Shown here one piece after another: positions 7,972 to 15,009 of a DNA stretch of 64,000 nt; position 1 is the stretch's first letter, and every line of letters begins with the position of its first letter. Under the pieces are notes generated by a model, which was not told where the DNA came from, made no database searches, and saw nothing but the letters and a program-made list of their open reading frames with translations. The translations under genes and the position numbers were made by a program. Source of the DNA: Sphingomonas naphthae (GTDB lineage Bacteria > Pseudomonadota > Alphaproteobacteria > Sphingomonadales > Sphingomonadaceae); NCBI RefSeq assembly GCF_028607085.1, contig NZ_CP117411.1, positions 434,001 through 498,000 on the forward strand, given 5' to 3'.

Positions 7972-9540
7972 ATGGCGAGCGCCGCGCTTGCCGCGAAAGC
8001 CGCGCCCCCAAGGACCGGCGAGAAGGCCGATCTCGGCGCGTGGCTGGCGGTGGCGGCGGGCACGATCGGTGCCTTCATGGCGACGCTCGACATCTCCATA
8101 GTCAATTCCGCGCTGCCGACGATCGAGGGGGAGATCGGCGCGAGCGGGACCGAGGGGACGTGGGTCGCGACATCCTATCTGGTGGCGGAGATCGTCATCA
8201 TCCCGATGGCGGCCTGGCTGGAACGGGTGCTGGGGCTGCGCACCTTCCTGCTGGTCGCGGCCGGGCTGTTCACCGCCTTCTCGGTGCTGTGCGGCATCTC
8301 CACCACCCTGCCGATGATGATCGTCGGGCGGGTGGGGCAGGGCTTCACCGGCGGGGCGATGATCCCGACGGCGCAGGCGATCATCGCCCAGCGCCTGCCG
8401 CCCTCGCAGCAACCGATCGGCATTTCCCTGTTCGGCATGACCGCCATTCTCGGGCCGGTGCTGGGGCCGCTGATCGGCGGCTGGCTGACCGAGAATATCA
8501 GCTGGCATTACGCCTTCTTCCTCAACCTGCCGATCTGCGCCCTGCTCATCACCTTGCTGCTGGTCGGCCTGCCCCATCAGCCGCTGAAGCTGCATCTGGT
8601 GCGCGAGGCGGACTGGCTGGGGATCGCCGGGCTGGTGCTGGGGCTGGGCGGGCTGACCGTGCTGCTGGAGGATGGCCAGCGCGAGCAATGGTTCGCCTCC
8701 GAGCTGATCCGGTACATGGCGCTGATCTCGGCGACGGGCTTCGCGCTGCTGGCGGCGGGGCAGATGACGGCGAAGCGGCCGATCGTAAAGCTCGCCCTGC
8801 TGCGCAACCGCCAGTTCGGATCGGTGTCGCTGATGGGGCTGGTGCTGGGGGCGGTGCTGTACGGCACCTCCTATGCGATCCCGCAATTCCTGTCGGCGAT
8901 CGCGGATTACAATTCGCTCCAGTCGGGCAAGGTGGTGCTGCTGGCGGGTATCCCCAGCATCGTGATGCTCGCCTTCGTGCCCTTCCTGCTGAAGAAGGTG
9001 GACGTGCGGATCGCGGTGGCGGCGGGGCTCTGCATCATGGCGCTGTCGGCCTTTTTCGACGCCAATCTCACGATCGGATCGGACGGCGGGGATTTCACCC
9101 TGTCGCAGCTGATGCGCGGGGTGGGGCAAATATTGGGGATGCTGTTCCTCAGCCAGTCGGTGGTGCGATCGGTTCCGGTGAGCGACGCGGGCGACGCCGC
9201 CGGGCTGTTCAGCGCGGTGCGCAATCTGGGCGGCAGCTTCGCGCTGGCGGGCATCTCGATCCTTCAGGATCAGCGGACGTGGTTCCACTCGCGCCGGCTG
9301 GAGGAAACGCTCAACGCCAATTCGCCGATGGTGCAGGATTATGTCGCCAATACCGCGCGGTCGTTCGGCGGCGAGGCGACGGCGCTCCGGCTGCTCTCCC
9401 AACAGATACAGGCGCAATCCTTGGTCATGACCTACAATGACATCTTCTGGGTGATGGGCATGGGCACGCTGATCGTGCTGCCGCTCGTCCTGTTCCTGCG
9501 CCCGCTGCCCAAGCGCGCGCCGCCGGTGGCGGTGCATTGA
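7972..9540 (+). CDS. emrB: EmrB/QacA family (DHA2) MFS drug efflux transporter
   Basis: The product is a proton-driven drug exporter of the 14-helix DHA2 family. The 522-residue chain shows the first-helix motif ATLDISIVNSALPTIEGE, then the antiporter motif C region GPVLGPLIGGWLTENISW, with many further hydrophobic segments. It sits between the adaptor and the outer-membrane factor, forming a complete inner membrane to outer membrane route. Its stop is followed with a one-base overlap by the outer-membrane factor start. Substrates cannot be inferred; repression by the divergent TetR protein is likely from the operator layout. Confidence 0.94.
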   Translation: MASAALAAKAAPPRTGEKADLGAWLAVAAGTIGAFMATLDISIVNSALPTIEGEIGASGTEGTWVATSYLVAEIVIIPMAAWLERVLGLRTFLLVAAGLFTAFSVLCGISTTLPMMIVGRVGQGFTGGAMIPTAQAIIAQRLPPSQQPIGISLFGMTAILGPVLGPLIGGWLTENISWHYAFFLNLPICALLITLLLVGLPHQPLKLHLVREADWLGIAGLVLGLGGLTVLLEDGQREQWFASELIRYMALISATGFALLAAGQMTAKRPIVKLALLRNRQFGSVSLMGLVLGAVLYGTSYAIPQFLSAIADYNSLQSGKVVLLAGIPSIVMLAFVPFLLKKVDVRIAVAAGLCIMALSAFFDANLTIGSDGGDFTLSQLMRGVGQILGMLFLSQSVVRSVPVSDAGDAAGLFSAVRNLGGSFALAGISILQDQRTWFHSRRLEETLNANSPMVQDYVANTARSFGGEATALRLLSQQIQAQSLVMTYNDIFWVMGMGTLIVLPLVLFLRPLPKRAPPVAVH

Positions 9541-11000
9541 TGCGCACGATCGCTCCCCTCCTGGCGCTCGGCCTGCTCGGCGGCTGCACCGTCGGCCCGG
9601 ATTACAAGGGGCCGCCGGCAACCGCCTCCGACGCGGTGGCGCGGGGCCAGTTCGTGCGCGCGGCCGATCCGGCGCTGCGCACCGGGCCGGGGCTGGCGCG
9701 CTGGTGGGAAGGGCTGGACGATCCGACCCTGACGGCGCTGGTGGACGACGCGCTGGCGCACAGCCCGTCGATCGACGAGGCGCAGGCCCGCATCCGCGAG
9801 GCGCGCGCGCAGCTCACCCAGCAGCGCGCGGCGCAACTGCCGAGCGTCAGCGCCAACGCCACCTATCTGCGCGCCCAGCTGCCCGGCACCGGGATCGGTG
9901 CGAACAGCGACGCGGCGACGGGCGAGGGCGGCGGGACCAGCAGCACGCTCGAATTCTACAATGTCGGATTGAACGCCTCGTGGGAGCTGGACCTGTTCGG
10001 CGGCGCGCGGCGCGGGGTGGAACAGGCGCGCCGCACGATCGAGGCGCGTTTCGCCGATCTGGCCGACGCGCAGGTGAGCCTCTCGGCGCAGGTGGCGCAG
10101 GCCTATGTCGGGTTGCGCGACGTGCAGGCGCGCATCGCGCTCAACACGGCGTCGGTGGGGTTGCAGCGCGAGCAGCTGGCGCTCAGCCGGCGGCGGCAGG
10201 CGGGGGGCACGGCTTCGGCGCTGGATATCGAACGGTTGCAGACGCAGCTGGAGACGAGCGAGGCGCAGACCATCCCGCTCGGCGCCCAGCGCGACGAATA
10301 TCTCAACCAGCTGGCGGTGCTGACCGGGCGGACGCCGGGGGTGCTGGACGCGACTTTGGCCACGCCCGCGTCGGTGCCCTTGCCCCCGGCCGAGGTGCCG
10401 ATCGGCAATCCGGCGGCGCTGATCGCCAACCGGCCCGACGTGCGCGCGGCCGAGCGCACCCTGGCCGCCGGCACCGCCGCGATCGGCGTCAGCCGCGCGA
10501 AGGAGCTGCCGGGCATCCAGTTTCTCGGCATTCTGGGGCTGGGCGGCAGCAAGCCGGGCGACATCTTCGATCTGGGCAATCTCACCACGATCGCCGCGCC
10601 GATGCTGAGCTGGTCCTTCCTCGATTTCGGCAAGGCGCGTGCGGCGACGCGGGCGGCGACGGCGCAGCGCGACCAGGCCGAGGCGAAATATCGGCAGGCG
10701 GTGCTGGAGGCGTTGCAGGATGCCGAGACCCAGCTGTCGCGCTTCGGCAGCTATCGCCAGCAGCTGGCCAGCAACCTGCGCGCGGAGGCATCGGCGCGGC
10801 GCGCGGCGGCGCTCAACGCGCAGCGGGTCCGCGCCGGGACGAGCGCCACCATCGACCAGCTCGATATCGAGCGGCAGGGCCTGTCGGCCTCGATCGCGGT
10901 GGCGCAGAGCCGGGCGCAGCTGACCAACAGCTTCATCGCGGTGCAGAAGGCGTTGGGGCTGGGGTGGATGCCGGAGCCCGATGGTTCAGCCGGGAAATAG
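9540..11000 (+). CDS. NodT family outer-membrane efflux lipoprotein (TolC-like channel)
   Basis: This is the outer-membrane exit duct of the pump. The start ATG overlaps the EmrB stop as TGATG; a TTG three bases upstream is also possible. The 486-residue product begins with a lipoprotein signal whose lipobox is LLGGC, followed by TVGPDYKGPP, the standard opening of NodT-type factors. Two repeats of the outer-membrane efflux domain follow, with long helical stretches such as FADLADAQVSLSAQVAQAYV and PDVRAAERTLAAGTAAIGV. A repeat pair follows the gene. Length and architecture are normal. Confidence 0.94.
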   Translation: MRTIAPLLALGLLGGCTVGPDYKGPPATASDAVARGQFVRAADPALRTGPGLARWWEGLDDPTLTALVDDALAHSPSIDEAQARIREARAQLTQQRAAQLPSVSANATYLRAQLPGTGIGANSDAATGEGGGTSSTLEFYNVGLNASWELDLFGGARRGVEQARRTIEARFADLADAQVSLSAQVAQAYVGLRDVQARIALNTASVGLQREQLALSRRRQAGGTASALDIERLQTQLETSEAQTIPLGAQRDEYLNQLAVLTGRTPGVLDATLATPASVPLPPAEVPIGNPAALIANRPDVRAAERTLAAGTAAIGVSRAKELPGIQFLGILGLGGSKPGDIFDLGNLTTIAAPMLSWSFLDFGKARAATRAATAQRDQAEAKYRQAVLEALQDAETQLSRFGSYRQQLASNLRAEASARRAAALNAQRVRAGTSATIDQLDIERQGLSASIAVAQSRAQLTNSFIAVQKALGLGWMPEPDGSAGK

Positions 11001-11020
11001 CCGGATGTATGGATTCAAAT

Positions 11021-11091
11021 CCGTTCGTCCCGAGCGAAGTCGAGGGGCGTACTCCCCGCGCAGGCGTCTCGACTGCGCTCGACACGAACGG
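11021..11091. repeat. Inverted repeat pair, CCGTTCG...CGAACGG family
   Basis: The left element starts CCGTTCGTCCCGAGCGAAG and the right ends CGCTCGACACGAACGG, in inverted orientation. It fills the gap between the convergent efflux lipoprotein gene and the anti-sigma factor gene and may act as a bidirectional 3' end structure. Confidence 0.75.
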
Positions 11092-11121
11092 TTTCTGAAT
11101 AAGCCGAAACCCTGAACCGGC

Positions 11122-11814
11122 TCAGGCGCCGGGCACGTCCAGCAATTTGCCCGAATAGATCACCGGGCCGGTCGGCTGGCCGGTGGGCGATCCGCCGATC
11201 GGTTCGACCGAGATGGCGAACAGGGTTTCGGTGGCCGGGTCGATGGCGATGCCCTTCAGCGCGGTCTGGCCGCCGGGGGGCATCACGGTCATCGGCTTGG
11301 GCTTGGCGCCGGGCGCGATCAGCCAGAGCTGGAGGCTGTGGCCGGGGCGATCGGACAGGCTGATCGGGATGACGCGCAGCGCCTTGCCGGCCGGATCGTA
11401 GGTGACCATCAGCGCGGGTGCCGCGCCATCGGCGGTCAGCGCGGCGACGGCGCCCGGCCCCGCCTTCGCGGCGGGCGGCGGGGGTTGGTTGAGCCCGTTG
11501 AGCGCGACGCCGCTCGCGACGACGGCGACCAGCGCGGCGGCGATCGTGGCGACGCGCCAGCGCGTGACGCCGTTGTCGTTGGCGGGGGCCACGCCGCCGG
11601 TGGCGCGATCGATGCGCGGCCAGAGGGTGGCGGGCGGCGCGACGGGATCGCACGCCAGGTCGATAGGCGCGAGGCGCAGCTGCCACTGGCGCACGGCCTC
11701 CACCGCCGCCGGATCGGCCATCAGCCGCCGGGCGAAGGCGCGGCGCTCGGCGACGTCGAGCGTGCCGAGGACATATTCGCCGGCGGTGAGATCGATGTCG
11801 GGGTCGTCAGCCAT
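11122..11814 (-). CDS. Anti-sigma factor, RskA family
   Basis: The 230-residue protein is built like an RskA/anti-sigma-K regulator that holds an ECF sigma factor at the inner membrane. The N-terminal sigma-binding part (about 1-80) contains TAGEYVLGTLDVAERRAFAR. A single membrane segment follows near residues 88-108 (ATIAAALVAVVASGVALNG), then a proline-rich linker and a periplasmic RskA-type domain with LQLWLIAPGAKPKPM. Its ATG overlaps the end of the sigma gene by eight bases, so the pair is co-translated. No zinc-binding HxxxCxxC motif is seen, which fits RskA rather than ChrR or RsrA types. Confidence 0.88.
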   Translation of the reverse strand: MADDPDIDLTAGEYVLGTLDVAERRAFARRLMADPAAVEAVRQWQLRLAPIDLACDPVAPPATLWPRIDRATGGVAPANDNGVTRWRVATIAAALVAVVASGVALNGLNQPPPPAAKAGPGAVAALTADGAAPALMVTYDPAGKALRVIPISLSDRPGHSLQLWLIAPGAKPKPMTVMPPGGQTALKGIAIDPATETLFAISVEPIGGSPTGQPTGPVIYSGKLLDVPGA

Positions 11815-12352
11815 CGAGGCACGCTTTCAGCGCGGCGAGGCCGCGCCGCAACAGCGACTTGATCGTGCCGACCGGCTTGCCGCTGCGCTCGGCCAGATCC
11901 TCGCGGCTGTCGCCATGGATATAGGCGGCGAGGATCAGCGCGCGGTTGGCGGGATCGAGCCGGTCGAGGCAGATGTTGAGGGTGGCGAGCGATTCGCTGG
12001 AGGCTCCGCCCATCGCGACGCTCAGCATTTCGGGATCCGTGTCGCTGCGCCGGTCGCTGCCGCGCGAGATGCCGCGTCGCCGCAGATCGATCGCGAGGTT
12101 GCGCGCGACCGCCGCGAGCCAGGTGAGCGGCGCGCCGCGCGAGGCGTCGTAGGCGCCGGCACCGCGCCAGATTCGGACAAAGAGGTCCTGCATCGCATCG
12201 TCGGTCTCACTGCGGTCGATCAGGATACGTAGCAACACTCCGTAAAGTTTTGGTGAGGTGCGACGATACAGCGCGGCGAATGCGGCGCGGTCCTGCTCGG
12301 CGACCGCCGCCAGCAGCATTTCTATCGGCTGGTCGTCGAACGGATCGTGCAT
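11807..12352 (-). CDS. ECF (extracytoplasmic function) RNA polymerase sigma factor
   Basis: The 181-residue protein has the two ECF modules only. Region 2 is at about residues 25-90, with DAMQDLFVRIWRGAGAYD and PLTWLAAVARNLAIDLRRR. Region 4 is at about 125-175, with YIHGDSREDLAERSGKPVG and the recognition helix TIKSLLRRGLAALKACL. The anti-sigma gene overlaps its 3' end. An exported peroxiredoxin lies just upstream on the same strand, separated by a short palindrome, which suggests an oxidative or envelope stress circuit. The target promoters are not identifiable from this window alone. Confidence 0.92.
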   Translation of the reverse strand: MHDPFDDQPIEMLLAAVAEQDRAAFAALYRRTSPKLYGVLLRILIDRSETDDAMQDLFVRIWRGAGAYDASRGAPLTWLAAVARNLAIDLRRRGISRGSDRRSDTDPEMLSVAMGGASSESLATLNICLDRLDPANRALILAAYIHGDSREDLAERSGKPVGTIKSLLRRGLAALKACLDG

Positions 12353-12416
12353 CGGGCGGCAAGATTAGGCGAAGTGACGGAGAAAGCGAGCGGAATTGCG
12401 AGGGGTGGTCAGGAAT

Positions 12417-12439
12417 TCCCCTCCCGCACGCGGGAGGGG
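12417..12439. repeat. Short GC-rich palindrome between peroxiredoxin and sigma factor genes
   Basis: The arms CCCCTCCCG and CGGGAGGGG are inverted around a 4-base loop. The same palindrome with a different loop recurs at 51332-51353. No T run follows on the minus strand, so it is not a classical terminator. Confidence 0.65.
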
Positions 12440-12450
12440 GAAGGCGAGGG

Positions 12451-12981
12451 TCAGCCCTTGTGGGTGGCGCGCCACGCTTTGACGGCGTCCATCGACTTGG
12501 AGACATGGCCGGCGGGATCGAGCGCCGAATATTGGAAGATGATCTTGCCGTCCGGCGCGATCACGAAGGAGGTGCGGTTGGATTTGGCGACCACCGGCAG
12601 TTTCACGTCATAGGCGTCGATCAGCTCGGGCTTGGCCGAGGCGACCGCGAATTTGTTGCGGCATTCGGTGACCGAAAATTCGTTGAGCTTTTCGATCGGG
12701 TCGGCCGAGACGCCGATGACGGTGGCGCCCAGCTTGGTGAAATCGTCGGTCGCCTCGGCGAAGTCGTGCGCCTCGATCGTGCAGCCCTTGGTGAAGGCGG
12801 CGGGGTAGAAATAGAGGACGACCGGACCCTTCTTGAGCGCCTTCTTCAGATTGAAGGCGAAAGGCTTGCCGGCGAGCGTCGCCTGCGTGGTGAAATCGGG
12901 CGCCTTGCTGCCGACCGGAAGCGCGGCGGCGAGCGGGGCCGCCGCCAGAAGGGCCAGAGCGGCGAAGAGGGGGCGGGCCAT
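12451..12981 (-). CDS. Exported peroxiredoxin (AhpC/TSA, BCP-like)
   Basis: Peroxiredoxins reduce peroxides with a cysteine thiol. I start at the ATG giving MARPLFAALALLAAAPLAAA, a signal peptide preceded by AGGAGA. The 176-residue product then carries PVGSKAPDF and the peroxidatic motif PAAFTKGC, with the peroxidatic Cys67. A second Cys107 in TECRNKF may be the resolving residue. The secretion signal places activity in the periplasm. The gene is upstream of the ECF sigma and anti-sigma pair on the same strand, with about 98 bases between, so it may be a target of that system. The electron donor is not encoded nearby. Confidence 0.9.
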   Translation of the reverse strand: MARPLFAALALLAAAPLAAALPVGSKAPDFTTQATLAGKPFAFNLKKALKKGPVVLYFYPAAFTKGCTIEAHDFAEATDDFTKLGATVIGVSADPIEKLNEFSVTECRNKFAVASAKPELIDAYDVKLPVVAKSNRTSFVIAPDGKIIFQYSALDPAGHVSKSMDAVKAWRATHKG

Positions 12982-13325
12982 AGGTGATTCTCCTGGGGAT
13001 CGGATCGATTCGGGGCGGACCATCCACCGCCCGAAGGCGAAAGGCGAGTCCGCCGGGGCGGATACGTTCGGCGGACCCGATCGGATGCAGCCCATGCCGC
13101 GTTCATTCTGTCACGAATCGCTGTCATGATCGCAAGATCGCGGCCCGCCGCCGCCGCGCGGGACGCCGGGGGCCTCGCCCGAATGGCCGATTTCCGCCAA
13201 TCGTTACGTGCCGTTCATTTTCGCTGCGACTTGTAAGAAAAGTGTCGCCGACCGCCGGTAGCCGGACCCCGAAGGGCGCATCGCAAATCTCGCGCCCCAC
13301 CATTTCACGATCCAAGGGGGTTCCG
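12982..13325. other. 344-base divergent intergenic region
   Basis: This lies between the peroxiredoxin start and the lipoprotein start and should hold both promoters. I see no gene, repeat or clear operator. The least GC-rich part is 13201-13245 (containing GTTCATTTTC and TTGTAAGAAAAGTG), the likeliest place for the lipoprotein promoter, but no convincing -35/-10 pair is visible. Confidence 0.4.
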
Positions 13326-14927
13326 ATGAAGTCCATGCGCACGTTCCTGTTGCTCGGCTGCGCCGCCGTGTCGCTTGCCGGCTGCGGAGCCGACGACGTG
13401 GCCTCGCCCGGCGAAGGCACCATCGTCACGCCGACGCCCACGCCCACTCCGACGCCTACCCCGACGCCGACGCCCACCCCGACCCCCACGCCGACCACGG
13501 GCCCGGCGGCCAGCTGCCCGACCGGCACGATCGATCGCGGCACGATCACCAACGCGACGAGCAGCACGATCTGGCGCAACTGCGAAATCTCCGGCCGCAT
13601 CTCGGCCGATTACACGGTGCAGAAGCTGCCCGGCACGATCTACTCGCTGGCCGGCCCGGTGAACGTCGGCACCGACGTGGGCGGCACGACCACCCCGGTC
13701 GCGGGCGGCCAGGCCGTCACGCTCACCATCCAGGCGGGCGTCGTGCTGTTCGCCAGCTCGGGTAACGACTATCTCGTCGTCAACCGCGGCTCGCGCCTGA
13801 ACGCCATCGGCACCGCCGCGTCGCCGATCATCTTCACCGCGCGCGACAATGTTCTCGGCACCGCGACCGACAGCAGTCAAGGCCTGTGGGGCGGCATCAT
13901 CCTGCTCGGCCGCGCGCCGATCTCGGATTGCAACACCAGCGTCCCCGGCGGTTCGGCGACCTGTCAGAATGTGATCGAGGGCACGACCGGCTCGCTCTAC
14001 GGCGGCAACGTGCCGACCGACAATTCGGGCACGATGCAGTACGTCCAGATCCGCTATTCGGGCTTCCAGATCGCGGCCGGCAACGAGCTTCAGGCGCTTA
14101 CCACGGGCGGCGTCGGCTCCGGCACGACGCTCGATCACATCCAGAGCCACAACAGCTCGGATGACGGCGTCGAATTCTTCGGCGGCCGCCACAATTTCAA
14201 ATATTACGTCGCCACCGGCACCGACGATGACGTGCTCGATACCGACCTCGGCTATCGCGGCACGATCCAGTTCGTGCTGGCGATCCAGCGCGACGCCACC
14301 AACGGCGACTCGATGATCGAGGCGGACTCGAACGGCAACGAGGATGCGCTGCCCCGCCAGTACACCCGCGTGTCCAACGCCACCTTCATCCAGCGTTCGA
14401 CGACGCAGGGCCTGAACGTGATGCTGCTGCGCGGCGGCACGGATTATGCGCTGCTCAACTCGGTCGTCACCGGCCCGGCCGGCACCGCCTGCCTCGACAT
14501 CGACGAGACCGGCGGCACCGGCACCCGCGCCGCCGACGCCACCCTCCAGGATCTCGGCGCGCCGGTGTTCCGTTCGGTGGTGATGAGCTGCGCCACGCCG
14601 TTCCGCGACGACGGCAACGTCTCGCTCGCGACGCTGACGACGATCTTCGGTTCGGGCACGAACAACAACAATTCGGCCTTCACCCCGACGCTCACCAACG
14701 TCTTCGTCAACGGTGCGAACGAAACGGCGGTCACCGCCACCGACCCGACGACGTTCAACGCCGACACCTACGGCCCGGCCAACACCGCCGCGCCGAACCA
14801 GCTGACGTCGGTCGCCTACATCGGCGCGGTGCGGAACGCTTCCGACACCTGGTACGCGCCGTGGGCGTGCAGCTCGGCCTACGCCAATCTCGGCACGGCG
14901 CTCTGCACCGCCATCCCGACCAACTGA
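13326..14927 (+). CDS. Surface-type lipoprotein with Thr-Pro linker and predicted beta-rich domain
   Basis: The 533-residue protein begins with a lipoprotein signal, MKSMRTFLLLGCAAVSLAGC, then a spacer with eleven Thr-Pro dipeptides (residues 35-56). The large C-terminal domain is rich in Gly, Thr, Asn and short beta-like repeats such as VVLFASSGNDYLVVNRGSRL and NSVVTGPAGTACLDIDE, which suggests a parallel beta-helix. I do not recognise an enzyme motif. A strong terminator separates it from the TonB-dependent receptor 82 bases downstream on the same strand, yet the pair likely works together at the outer membrane. The start at 13326 follows AAGGGGG and gives the only sensible signal peptide. 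Function is unknown. Confidence 0.8.
   Translation: MKSMRTFLLLGCAAVSLAGCGADDVASPGEGTIVTPTPTPTPTPTPTPTPTPTPTPTTGPAASCPTGTIDRGTITNATSSTIWRNCEISGRISADYTVQKLPGTIYSLAGPVNVGTDVGGTTTPVAGGQAVTLTIQAGVVLFASSGNDYLVVNRGSRLNAIGTAASPIIFTARDNVLGTATDSSQGLWGGIILLGRAPISDCNTSVPGGSATCQNVIEGTTGSLYGGNVPTDNSGTMQYVQIRYSGFQIAAGNELQALTTGGVGSGTTLDHIQSHNSSDDGVEFFGGRHNFKYYVATGTDDDVLDTDLGYRGTIQFVLAIQRDATNGDSMIEADSNGNEDALPRQYTRVSNATFIQRSTTQGLNVMLLRGGTDYALLNSVVTGPAGTACLDIDETGGTGTRAADATLQDLGAPVFRSVVMSCATPFRDDGNVSLATLTTIFGSGTNNNNSAFTPTLTNVFVNGANETAVTATDPTTFNADTYGPANTAAPNQLTSVAYIGAVRNASDTWYAPWACSSAYANLGTALCTAIPTN
13428..13493. repeat. Six-base coding microsatellite (Thr-Pro codons)
   Basis: Eleven imperfect ACNCCN units encode a Thr-Pro linker between the lipid anchor and the folded domain. 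Changes in unit number would keep the frame and alter only linker length. Confidence 0.85.
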
Positions 14928-14935
14928 TGCCTGCC

Positions 14936-14984
14936 GCCGCCGGGGCCGATCGCGTGAACACACGCGGCGCCCCGGCGGCTTTTT
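14936..14984 (+). terminator. Intrinsic terminator after the lipoprotein gene
   Basis: An 11-bp stem, GCCGCCGGGGC with GCCCCGGCGGC, encloses a 22-base loop and is followed by five T. It may partly attenuate read-through into the TonB receptor gene. Confidence 0.85.
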
Positions 14985-15009
14985 ATACGTTTCCAGGGGG
15001 ACGAACACG

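Noticed and set aside
6700-9621. 973-residue open frame on the minus strand opposite the efflux operon
   Set aside because: An antisense shadow of emrA and emrB with low-complexity Arg/His/Gln content and no family features.
13220-13250. A phosphate (PHO) box before the lipoprotein gene
   Set aside because: TTGTAAGAAAAGTGTCGC only loosely resembles two spaced CTGTCAT units; too many mismatches to report as a site.
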